A DNA stretch of 64,000 nucleotides, from the NCBI RefSeq assembly GCF_020536995.1, contig NC_068356.1, positions 22,239,809 through 22,303,808 on the forward strand, in the 5' to 3' direction. A program made the position numbers and the translations under genes. Shown one piece after another: positions 11,476 through 22,719 of the stretch (positions are counted from its first letter, which is position 1; each line of letters opens with the position of its first letter). The DNA comes from Dreissena polymorpha (lineage: Eukaryota; Mollusca; Bivalvia; Myida; Dreissenidae). A model generated the notes under the pieces. It was not told the DNA's origin and made no database searches. It worked only from the letters and a program-made list of their open reading frames with translations.

Positions 11476-14110
11476 GCTTCAGAACAGGTATGTATGTATT
11501 TTATTGTTGGTAAAACAAATACTTTTCAAATATTGTATGATAGAAAACTGCATTCAAATTTACTAAAGTTGCTAGCTCAATAACGAGTTCGATGAAACCG
11601 CTTGATTTTCCCCTTAGCAAGGTCTCCCTTTACTTTGCTTTGAAAGAATCATACGTGCATTGCTTGTAAAAAAATGTTCGAAAGAACACGATGTTGGCAA
11701 AGATATCGCAAGACCTACTAAAACAATTTGTTTGTGGAACCTATCGTAGCTATACTTTGTTCTGCCACACTGTCTGTTTCGTGTCCGTTTAAGTTGTATT
11801 GTTCCTATATGCATGCACATTATTTTATTAAAAAAATATAATGGACTATTAACCAGAGATACAAAAATATATTACAAGACATGAACGCATACAAAATGCG
11901 TCGCACTCGGAAACCAAAGTCAGGCGCTCGTTTTTAACGGTGTTTACTTACCCCAAATCCATAATATGTACTGGGTCAATTTGAAAATTGAAAATTAGTA
12001 AGTTTTTTCCTAAGGGGCATTACTTAAAGATCGTTTGTAGAGAACCACAATGCAATATTGCATACCGACTATTAAAAAGTGTTGGAATTTGTGATTTATA
12101 TACGCCTATGAAATCTATTTCAACCTTTCATGAGGCCAGTTTAGACCCCGGGTCTTGATTTGATGTAACATAGTTAAAGTTAAATATAAAATGTAGTGCC
12201 AACAGACCGACAGGCAGACAAAAACACAGACACACAGGCAAACAGACGGACACACAGGCAGGCAGACGGACGGGTAGAGGACGGATGGGCATTGTGTATT
12301 TTAGTGTACCATTTTTACACTGTATCGATAGGAGGTCAAATTTGGCATAAAGGTTAAAATAACAATTTTTCAACACAAACCTAAAATCGTGTTTAATATT
12401 TAGCTTTTTGCAGAGCTTTTTCTCAAATATTCATTTGATCCGATAGTTTTGGTATCTTTCTGCAACTGTTTTACAGACAACTCTTTGTAATAAATTACTT
12501 GACATCGACCCATTCCGATGTATCACGTGATATAATTATGAATACCTGATATAAGTAAATTATTTTATTACTTAGTAATATTTACTGTATGTAGTAATAT
12601 GTGCATGTATCTACGCTTCCTTTCATTGTATTATTCCTTGCAGTATGTGGACAATGCTGAAAGCGATGCCGAAGACAAAACCGCATCTCGAGACGAAGCT
12701 CAGAAAGTTTGGACAGACGACGACATCCAGGCACTCCTGATTAAGGCAATAACCTTTCGTGCCCCGATAAAGGACATTCGAACTGTAATAGAATGTGGGG
12801 CAAACGTGAACAAACCAATCACCAGCGGTCTGCATCCCATCCATTACGCGGCCTATGGTGATGACGTCGCGTGCGTCGAGCTGTTGCTGAAATCTGGCGC
12901 TAACGTCAACGCTACAGACAACATCGGCTATACCCCGCTGCATCTGGCAACGCGACGGGGAAACTACAAAACCATGGTTAAGTTACTCGAAAATGGGGCG
13001 CTGGTTAACTTTAACGATCCCGGCGTTGAAATTCATAACACCGAAGAAACGAACAAGCTTGGATATACAACCACAGAACCGATTAATCTCGCTATACAGA
13101 ACGGCTTTGCGAATTGCGCGCAACTACTGTTAGAAAACGGTGCAAGAGCGAATAACAAATACTTCATGGGGTTCGAAATGTCCCTGGCCCCATTAGATAA
13201 CGTGGAGTGTCTGGAGGTGCTTTTAAAGAACGGCGCCAGCCCGAACGTGTTCAACAGGTGCGGCCTATCGCCATTGATGAAGGCATGCAAAGATCATCAT
13301 ATTGACGCTGTCCGAACGCTGATCAAATACGGTGCAGATGTGAATGCTCAATGCCCACCTTTATTTGAACAGAAATCCGTGCTCCAGTTTGCTATCATTA
13401 GTGGTAACATTGTGATAATAAATATTCTTCTTGGTAAAGGTGCTAAAATCGAAAGATACGGAGGCTACAAGCACAGCGCTCTACATACTGGAGCCATCAA
13501 AGGACGCGCGGACATATGTCGAGTGCTTCTGCAGCACGGAGCAGACGTAAACGAACGGACGGACGAAGGCGCGACGGCCTTGATGCTGGCTTGTTGCGCA
13601 CCGGAAATGCCAGAGCGGGAAGAGATTGTCAAGATGTTGATCGACTCAGGAGCGGACGTGAATGCCCACTCGCCTGCGTATAGCTACTTTGACCCGTATT
13701 TAGCACCAATAGCAGAGTACTTTAAGAACGTAGGAAACTCTGAACAATTCAGTATCGTTTACATACTTGTTCAAAATGGCGCCAAAGTGCATTTCTGTTC
13801 AGCGGAGTTAGAAAATAGGAAACGCGACCCATTTTCAATTTTGCCGTATTGCCACTGCATGATCGGTTATCCGGAAATGTTCTTCCTGATGATGGAAGTG
13901 GCGTCAAAGTTCCAGCCATTGGCCATATACGTTAGTTCGAATATTCCCGAGGGAATGAAGGACCAGCTTTTGTTGACTGGTACCCAGGCGCGTGCGCTGA
14001 AGCATCTATGTCGTCTTACAATTGACAATAGACTAGGCGCCGGTTTACCGGATAAAGTCCCGCTTCTCCCACTTCCAGCGATACTCAATAGTTATCTTCT
14101 CTATCAGTAA
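11467..14110 (+). CDS. ankyrin-repeat and SOCS-box (ASB-like) protein, two exons
   Basis: Exon 1 is 11467-11487 and encodes only MAAASEQ. It ends CAG|GTATGT and joins in phase 0 to exon 2 at 12644-14110 (acceptor TTCCTTGCAG), giving 495 aa. An acidic leader is followed by about ten ankyrin repeats between residues 39 and 400, with clear units such as TPLHLATRRGN and repeated GA(D/N)VN turns. Residues about 456-495 form a SOCS box: the BC-box ALKHLCRLTI fits [A/P/S/T]LxxxCxxx[hydrophobic] for elongin B/C, and LLPLPAILNSYLL fits the Cul5-box LPxP core. Family knowledge says such proteins are substrate adaptors of cullin-5 ubiquitin ligases, with the ankyrin stack binding the substrate. I cannot assign a vertebrate ASB orthologue. 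An in-frame ATG at 12599 lies in the intron and is not needed. Exon 1 is inferred from matching phase and a strong start context. Confidence 0.85.
11488..12643 (+). other. intron of the ASB-like gene
   Basis: A 1156-bp intron with the borders GTATGT and TTGCAG. It holds a short impure CAGACA/CAGGCAGA tract at about 12203-12277 and otherwise nothing that I recognise. Confidence 0.7.
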
Positions 14111-14291
14111 AGAAGCCGTCACCATGGGCTAACATGTGACATTCGACTTTAAAGGTGCAGCCTGTACGGTACTTAATGTACCTAAGTTCTGACGCAACAA
14201 TACAACGCTATTTTCCATGAATGTTTCTTATACGTTTTTATATTACTGTTGAAGATGAAATCAATTTTCTTTATTCCTGTGCTATTTTGGG

Positions 14292-14297
14292 ATTAAA
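14292..14297 (+). terminator. possible poly(A) signal of the ASB-like gene
   Basis: ATTAAA, the commonest variant hexamer, 180 bases after the stop codon. Confidence 0.35.
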
Positions 14298-14357
14298 ATA
14301 TTTTAGAGAGCTTGACATGGTGTCGATATTTTGCCGATGTTAAAAACGAGGATTTCG

Positions 14358-14528
<171 letters not shown>

Positions 14529-15092
14529 TCACTACCACCACCACAATTTGCTTATACTACCTAACACGACCACAACACATTATTTGAATGGTTATATATG
14601 CCGTGTTATTCGCGGTTTAAAAAAACTGTTAACGACCGGTGAATGACGACATAAATTGTCACCCACTTATTCCCGGATCTAATGAGTATCCGTAATCTGC
14701 CGCTATGATTATTGTTGTCATGTGATCTATAAGATACCAGTCATTCAAAATATGAATCGATAAGAGCTCTGTCACATCGATTTAAACAGAGCTAACCGAT
14801 TCTCTTTAGTGTATGTTTGATGCCTATTTTGTTGTTTTACAAGCGATGTCAACTACATTCATTTTGTATTGCCAGCGTGGAAGAGACGACTTCGTAAATA
14901 TTCATTAATTGTTTCGCCAAAAAAAAATGCGAGCGTTTAGAATTGCTCTAGAACAACGGTGTTAAATTCGCGTTCATTGATGTTTGTTGAATAAAAGCTT
15001 AGTAAACGTTGACATAGTTTCAAGTTAAAATCGGAAGCTCAAACCGATAACAAATAGAAAAAGATTTATTCAACGAATGTTTATGTTTGAAT
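14529..15092. other. intergenic stretch, probable promoter side
   Basis: AT-rich DNA upstream of the single-exon two-membrane gene. No distinct motif or repeat seen. Confidence 0.35.
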
Positions 15093-15671
15093 ATGGAGAA
15101 CAACAGAAGGGAGCATGTATTTTGTGGGAAGCTGTGTACCCTTGTGCGCCGTCGGGATGTGCAACACGCCATCGGCGCCATTTTGGTGTTCACCGGCTTA
15201 GGGCTGCTAATCACCGGCGCCATCTTTACAGCTGTCTCCCAAGCCGACACCGTCAGTAGTAGATTACCGTCGTTTCGTATTTCCGGTCCAGTATTACTTG
15301 TGCTTTCTTTGATATTGATCATAAACGGCTATTCACTGTGTCATTTGGACGATTTCAAGACTATCTGGCTGTTTTTCCGACGGAGGCGGCAGCTGACCTA
15401 CATAAACAACGAAGATATCGACGAAATGGATAACTACAGCAGCGTGATAGTAAACGGCACATTCTGCGCCGCCTGTTTCCGAATGTATGTGTTTATTTGT
15501 TTACGGAGACGGTGGAATACAGGCCATCCAAGGGTTCCGTCTATATGCAGCCTATCACCCTTTGAGGTAACAGTTGCACCAGCCAGTGATATAATACGTT
15601 CCGATCAGGTTCGAACTGAAAGCTGTGCATCGTTTTCGTCGCTAAGGAACTGTAAAGTAGCACCAAACTAA
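15093..15671 (+). CDS. two-transmembrane protein A, family unknown
   Basis: One open exon of 192 aa. The ATG at 15093 is the first in this frame. The N-terminus has FCGKLC (residues 10-15) and a basic run RRRD, followed by TM1 at about 26-48 (GAILVFTG..ITGAIFT), a 15-residue loop with LPSFRISGP, TM2 at about 64-83, then RRRRQ and an acidic NNEDIDEMD segment. The tail from residue 110 is polar, with a CAAC motif and a second RRR. The order Cys motif, TM1 with GxxxT, short loop, TM2 and long cytoplasmic tail matches two other genes here (22720 and 36280). The layout is reminiscent of TMEM200-type proteins, but I cannot show homology to them. No function is assigned. The ORF may be one exon of a longer gene. 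Confidence 0.65.
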   Translation: MENNRREHVFCGKLCTLVRRRDVQHAIGAILVFTGLGLLITGAIFTAVSQADTVSSRLPSFRISGPVLLVLSLILIINGYSLCHLDDFKTIWLFFRRRRQLTYINNEDIDEMDNYSSVIVNGTFCAACFRMYVFICLRRRWNTGHPRVPSICSLSPFEVTVAPASDIIRSDQVRTESCASFSSLRNCKVAPN

Positions 15672-15831
15672 TGACGTCATTATCGCTATTCAAAGTGAAG
15701 GTTTGTGAAGGTTTGTGAAGATCTGACGAGTTCAATGCGCCGAGTCCTCACCATAACTATAGAGGTTCCTGCTGTTTACGTCATCAATGTTATCTGTCGA
15801 CGGCAGTCTCATCCACACAGTGCTTGATTTT

Positions 15832-16662
15832 TATGCCCCCTTTCGAAGAAAAGGGGGCATATAGTGATCGGACTGTCCGTCTGTCTGTCCGTCCGTCCGT
15901 CTTTCCGTCACACTTTGCGAAAAAGGTTTCGAAAAATGCTCATAACTTCTATGTCCCTTGAGATATAACCTTCATATTTGGTATGCATGTGAATATGGAC
16001 AAGGCCTTTCCAGACGCACACATTTTTTTACCCCTGTGATCTTGACCTTGAACTAAGTGTCCGCGTTTAGGTTTCGAAATCTGCGTTTAGGTTTCGAAAA
16101 ATGCTCATAACTTCCATGTCCATTGAGATATAACCTTCATATTTGGTATGCATGTGTATATGGACAAGGCCTTTCCAGACGCACACATTTGTTCTACCCC
16201 TGTGACCTTTACCTTGAAGTAAGGGTCCGCGTTAAGGTTTCGAAATCTGCGTTTAGGTTTCGAAAAATGCTCATAACTTCTATGTCCCTTGAGATAAAGC
16301 CTTCATATTTGGTATGCATGTGTATACGGATAAGGCCTTTCCATACGTACACAAATTTTGACCCATGTGACCTTGACCTTGAACTTAGGGTCCGCGTTTA
16401 GGTTTCAAAATCTGCATTTAGGTTTCGAAAAATGCTCATAACTTACATGTCCCTCGAAATATAACCTTCATATTTGGTATGCATGTTTATATGGACAAGG
16501 CCTTTCAATACGCACAAAAGTTTTTACCCCTGTGACCTTGACCTTGAACTTTGGGTCCGCGTTTAGGTTTCGAAATCTGCGTTAAGGTTTCGAAAAATGC
16601 TATAGCTTCTATCAAAGCGTTTATAGGTGGCATATGTCATCCTATGGTGACAGCTCTTGTTT
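15832..16662. mobile_element. composite pearl/Helentron-like element with 165-bp tandem core
   Basis: It opens with a 26-base hairpin (TGCCCCC..GGGGGCA) and a GTCCGTCTGTC-rich head. About 4.5 tandem units of roughly 165 bases follow, each holding GGTTTCGAAAAATGCTCATA and a TGACCTTGACCTTGAAC block, and it closes at CAGCTCTTGTTT. There is no coding capacity. A head hairpin, tandem core and unrelated tail is the plan of bivalve pearl/HINE elements; that family assignment is inference. Confidence 0.6.
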
Positions 16663-18823
16663 AAACGTAGTCTGTTTTTGGAAACTATTTTAAACGTAGT
16701 TTCGACATTACTGACGATTTAGATATGCTGCGTTTTGAAATCGTTCCGTGTCTCTTCAGTCCTAAAATGATTATTTCTGACCACATGTATAGAATGGTAT
16801 TTGATTAAAGGATCGCATCGAAAGTCGTGGGATCGTGGCAATAGTTAACAAGTGACAATGTGAGTTCGTGGTAAAAAAAAAATAAGACATGAAGTATAAT
16901 TGCAAATGTTGCAAAAGTTTAATACATGTACATAATATACTTACTGTAAAAAAAGTAAACACAGTTGATCCATATGCGTGGTTTTTATATGGACACAGGG
17001 ACTTGCTCACAGATTTTATGGATTACTATTACATTTATATGACTTTACTTGAACGATTTAAGCATGGTTACTAAAGAGTTCAAGTAAACAAGTTAAGGAT
17101 TTAAATCTGGGACCGCTACTGCAATCATTATTCAATTGTTATTTATGTTTACATGTTGTGAGTATATACAATTTTACAAAGGCACTTAATAAGTTTAGCG
17201 TTTCGCATTATCTAGACTTTCAATTTTACAAATGTTAATAAATGTGATCTAAAAAAGTTAAATTTCAGATTCTAATATGGTCAATATTACTAACCGACGA
17301 TCCGCATATTTTGTATTTAATTGTAAAAACGGGTAATTGTGTGCATGTGCGTTTTACTCTTTTTCTTATTGCATCGAAAAAGTCATCGCTGTCAACAAAA
17401 CTAAACATTTTTTAATGTATATAGTTAATAAGTCATCCAATGATGTTTTATAATGGTTTGCATAAAAGTTATCACAAGAGCAGCTTAAGCCTACATTCGG
17501 TACCGCATAAGCTTCAGTGCCATATGAATGCTGGACCATATCTGGCACGACCCGACATGTGGAGCGTGTAGCCGCCGTGTCGATCATTTTAGATCATGTG
17601 ATGTCCTTGGGGTTCATTGAGGCCAAAACGGTCGTTTTGGGGAGTTAGAAACTGTCGTGTTGATCCGTGACAATCCGGGACGATGACAGCATCCTGGATG
17701 ATCCGGGATGGTTCGTGTGGCTGCATTCTAGGGTCAGGGGACAGCAGTATTTATGCTCTGCTTGTCTGTGTTCTTCTTTGACAGTCCGGGAACACATTTC
17801 AGTGACACTGCTTTTCAGTACATGGTATTTATTAATCATGGAAAAGGTGGCTAGTGTGTTGAATGGGGATAGTTTATCGTTCAAGGCGAAGGAATTTTAT
17901 CCGGTGAGCCGAGCGCGATAAACTTTCCCCATCCAAGACACTAACCATATAATTATGTTTTTCCTGATGCTTTCATTTTGTGGTTTTATTATTTATTTCA
18001 AGCTCTTTCGCACCTAAGGCTGCATTATGTAAGGAACTGGAGTGTGTCCCAGCACTCCTACCTTATTAATTTACTTCACTTACGAAATGTTGGACGCATT
18101 TTGAATCACACCCGCAATTTTCAGCGAAGCAACCAAATGTTGCCGGGAACAAGTAATAAACCCTGGTTGCCTGGGTGAGAAGCGCATGCATCAACCACTG
18201 CACTCACCGGATAGCCTAATTGATGGAATTACCGAAAATCAACTTGATGTTATATAAATTGTTGTCGGTCAGCGGCATATCGTGATTGGTCTGTATCGCT
18301 GCCGTGTTTATCCGCGTCGTCGTCGTGTAGGTCCGGAATGTTCCGCGTAGATGACAAGTAAGTGTTTTTCCGGGGCTATCCGTGTCACTGCCGTTTTGGT
18401 CCGCACCTCTGCCGTGTTGGTACGGGTTGGTCCGTGTCGATACCGTGCTGTCAATGAGGCGATGGTCTTTGAGAGACCGTCGACGCTAAAAAGATCAGAA
18501 AAGTCTAATGATCGTTCCGGTTCTTGATCCGATGGGATCCTAGACGATCCGCGACTGTCGTGCCCAACCGTGCTTATATGGGACTGGGTATGTACATTTA
18601 TTTGCGTTAAACCCGTGGTCAGTGTCCATAAAGCTCCTTAATAGCCAATGATATTATTTAATTAATACAATTCTGTTAGTCTCAGGCAATTGTGTGTTTA
18701 GGACAAGTTTGCAAATGCTTGTTTAAAATAATAAATAATGTATCATTTTGTTGGCAGAAAACAATTCCTTTGAAACGTTTGATCCTCTGACTACAAATTT
18801 ATTAAAACCGAGCCACGCTCGGG
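16663..18823. other. gene-free stretch with degenerate repeats
   Basis: No gene recognised. Two patches (17660-17720 and 18290-18570) contain loosely repeated words such as GATCCGGGA, CCGTGTTGGTCCG and GTCCGTGTCG. They look like decayed tandem sequence. Confidence 0.35.
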
Positions 18824-19026
18824 GGGAGACCTGGCTTAATACATGTGCGTATGGTCCCAGATAACTTGTGCAGTTCACACAGGCTAATGAGGGACGAATA
18901 TTTCCGCTTTGATGGAATTGTTCACCAAAAAGTATTCTTTTGAAAACGAAAAAAAAACATTTCATGTTTATGCGGCAAGGCTAATATAGGACGATACTTT
19001 ACGCACATACATGAGGGCCGGTATAC
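18824..19026. mobile_element. degenerate relative of the 247-bp foldback element
   Basis: It keeps CTGGCTTAATACATGTGCGT, TGTGCAGTTCACACAGGCTAA, GGGACGA and, inverted at the far end, ACTTTACGCACATACAT. The arms are shortened and diverged, so this is an older copy. Confidence 0.65.
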
Positions 19027-22000
19027 AGAGATTGGCTTATTTAAGGTTGATCAATTGAGCTTTGTGAATTCCAGCTCTGGCCTCCGCTCTTCGAAACCAA
19101 CATTAAAAGCGCTTTGGATACCAAAAAAAAAACGATTTGAAAATAACACTTGTGCTTACATTCGAGGCAAACGCTATTTTCGTCAATGTATGCATGCCAT
19201 ATGTAAAATTATTATCTTAATTTGCAACAATTTTTTTAGACTTGTTTTTTCTAAGTTGTATGAGAAATGTGTGTTTTTTAACAGAACTGTTTATAACTGT
19301 TTGTATTCTTTTACTTATGATTTCAATGTAAAAATAACGTTGTTTATCAAGCAATATGCGCAGCCCTTTATTTTGCCCGATAGTACGCTTGATATAAAGA
19401 TTCTTATGAGATCTTATGCACTTTCACCACAAAAAAAATGAAAAAGACATGACAATTAATTTATTAATCGATATAATTATCAATCCTATAATTGTCTTTC
19501 AAATCTTCACTCACATTTATGCAAAATTAAATTGTGTGTATGATCGTTTCAACAGATTTTTATTACAATCAGTTATCTTGCTTTTCGCAAGTGAAACATT
19601 TTGTATACTATTATATTATAATACTATTGTTCGTTTTTTAGGCGCGGATACATGGTTTTGAGTTACGAGGGTCGGATATGGGAGGGGATGAATATTTAAC
19701 TATAAACTACCGTTCAAAAATACATTAAACACAACTAAACATATAAATGTCCGGTATAGGAGGTATAGCGTATAAGGCAAACGACAATATAGCAAGCCAT
19801 ATTACTGTGTTCGTTTTGACGATGTACCTCTTCGTTTATTTTGTTAAAATCAATCAAAACCTCTGATAATTGTCTGTTTGTTGTCATCGTCGTTTTCTCT
19901 CACAGTTGATGTTTTAACTTTGTTGTGGAAATTGGCTTCTAGTGATTGAAAAAGTCGAATGTAAGCTAACTTTATGGGAGGCGTACGACGTGTCTCTCCA
20001 TCATGAACCCCGAACCCCACCCCAAAAACGCCTTTGTGACATATTTGACATATACTTATTTCGAAATGCGGTATTCATCATTACATCATTCTTGATTTCA
20101 ATAAAATACAACCAGTTAGGCTTATAAACAGTTATAAAGATTGATTATAAAGAACAGTCATGTGTATATATATGTATATTTAAAGACATGTGTTCACAAT
20201 TTCGTACAATGACGATTTTCTAAATAAATGTCAAATATTGATAAACGAATGTGTACTTCTTTATTAGATCTAAATGTATTATTCAATATACGAGTCAAAT
20301 TTCATTTGTTAAATTGTGCCAATTAAATGCAAAAATAGTATATATGATACCTAGATCCACTTATGTTATTGCGGCTTGAAACTAAGAATTGTAGATTTGG
20401 ACCCAACACTACAACACTAAACTTTCGGACACCGGATTATTCATCGTTGCCTCCCTTTAAGCCCATAGAGCGAGGTTGTTTACATGTTTCCAGTAACGAC
20501 CAAACCAAGCGCATGTATGACGGGATGACATGTACAATTAACGATTTCATTGTCCGGTTAAACCCGATTAAGGTATGTTATAAGTTGAGCAGTTGTTCTG
20601 TATTAACATTATATAACATGAACGTATTGAGAACTAATCACCATACTTAATTTAAAATGTCATTAGCAAGGTTTATTCACAAACAGAAAGTGATTTAAGT
20701 TGAACGCTTATCGGAAAATATGTGTTTTAAAGTCATACAGGATGTGTCAGGTATGTGGCATTAAGATAACGAACTGACGAAACAAAATATCCATATAATT
20801 ATTATTACATGTGGAATCAACATTATTAAATTGTACATGTACCATTCGGTAGGTTATGATAATGTTGTCCGTATTTGTCTTCACGGTAGTATATTGTTCC
20901 GTTTATGTTTGTAGTATTGGCAATATGGCATTTGTATCGAATATGTACTATGTACACGTACATTATAAAGCATACGAACTTAATAATTTTGTAAGTACCT
21001 GTATTCGTCCGGTACGAAAATAAACGATGCTATATATAAATAATGTAACTCGTGTATTAAGTTGCTACTTTAATTGCTCCCAAGGTTTATTTACCCGGTA
21101 GTTTATGTATATATCTGAAGTCACTACGTCATTTCGCAAGTTCGTCATACACGGTGATCTACATTTAGATCGAACTTCTCCGCTCAATCGGTAATTATAT
21201 TGACAACTGTATACTACATGTGCTCACGTGCATTTCGAAATTGCAGACCCGCCACGTTTTACTAATTAGATAATCAACTACCACGTCGTTTAGCTGATAA
21301 TGTAACACTCTTACGATATTTAATCAATCAGCTAATGAGCAGAGTACGCTAGTGAACGTTGCCAGCTACGGTCATCAGGGGTTCCATCGCAACTGCAAAA
21401 CTGCTTCAGTCAAACTCTTTCCAATTATCAATACATCGCATACAAATCGCACCTAAAGGGATCGATTTGTGTATACAGATTTCAAAAAACTTCCTGTATA
21501 ACCCGGCATGCATTGTAAAGATAGCTATTCCGCGGGATCAGCCATCCATTAGGCTGCTCGGAGCGAACTTATTGATTACCGTGCATTAAGAAATGTTTAA
21601 TACCACGATTTAAATTGAACGTCAATAAAGGTGTCAGGTTTGTGCATATAAGCGTGTTTGGATAGACCTTTCACATACGTATAAGATTGGCTTGCGTACC
21701 ATGGTACACATTCATTTAACCATCTAGTATCACCACGTGTTTGACTAGTTATGGAATGTCGCGCGCACTGAACTGATAAACCACAGTGCTCTTGCATTCT
21801 TGGAATTCGATAAATTTTTCAAATAAACAGTTTAAAATCTGTAAATTCTTTGCATATGAATTAACATACTATTTAATAAATTCTGTACCATCAGGTGTTT
21901 TTTTAGTCTCATGCCACGGGACCATGCACTTCAAATATGGAAAAGTTAATAGTTCGGACAACCAACTTGGATAAAAAGCGCGCATTCAGCGAGCTTGATG

Positions 22001-22719
22001 GGAGGAACAACATTGCTACTAAGAAATTAGTTTCACTTTTGAGGAAAACTACACGAATTAAAGCGTTTGTCGTCTTAATTCAGCTATTAAAGCCCTGAAC
22101 ATGGTTAAAAACAAACAACAATACATTTGCATGCTTGGTAGGATAATAATGATAAAGATTAAATTAACTTGAAACTGAAAAACTGAAGCAACATAAACGA
22201 TCCGGAAAATACTCAGAACGTGTGCATGTATATAACTGTCGACGTGGTATTGTCAGAATCAATCCTGAGTGATAAATAATTCACGAGAGTTCAATGGTAG
22301 CGCTTCGGGATAATCGATGTTACCTGAGTATTTACCTGCATATTTAATTCGTACTATCATTTATTTATTAAACGATAGCTGTCTGTTTGTCAGGATTGAT
22401 CAACATTACGTTTTTAAATAATTGTTCAATACGAGCGACATTAAAACTTAACTAAAATATGTAAATTGTACAATTGTTGAATTATGCAACGGATAACAAT
22501 CTCGTCAAAAGAATTTACAACCGCGAAGTGGTTTATTCTGTTTTTAATATATTTATTAAGGCATTTTTTTAATGAAAATAACTCAAGTTCACAATAACAG
22601 ATTTTAAAGTGCTTTATTCTTAGTGTTTTATTAATTTATTAAATGTATAACTTACCATGTAAATATGGATATTGCAGTTGATCGTTAAGCCATGATGTCT
22701 TCGACGTTTAAATAACGTT
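19027..22719. other. gene-free stretch
   Basis: AT-rich DNA. Short ORFs (for example 19055-19441 and 20363-20650) have no recognisable domain or splice context. A possible splice acceptor, ATATTGCAG, at 22668-22676 just before the next gene suggests that it has an upstream non-coding exon. Confidence 0.4.

Noticed and set aside
15077-15259. Short ORF overlapping the start of two-transmembrane gene A
   Set aside because: Shadow frame of the 192-aa ORF; the latter has clear membrane segments.
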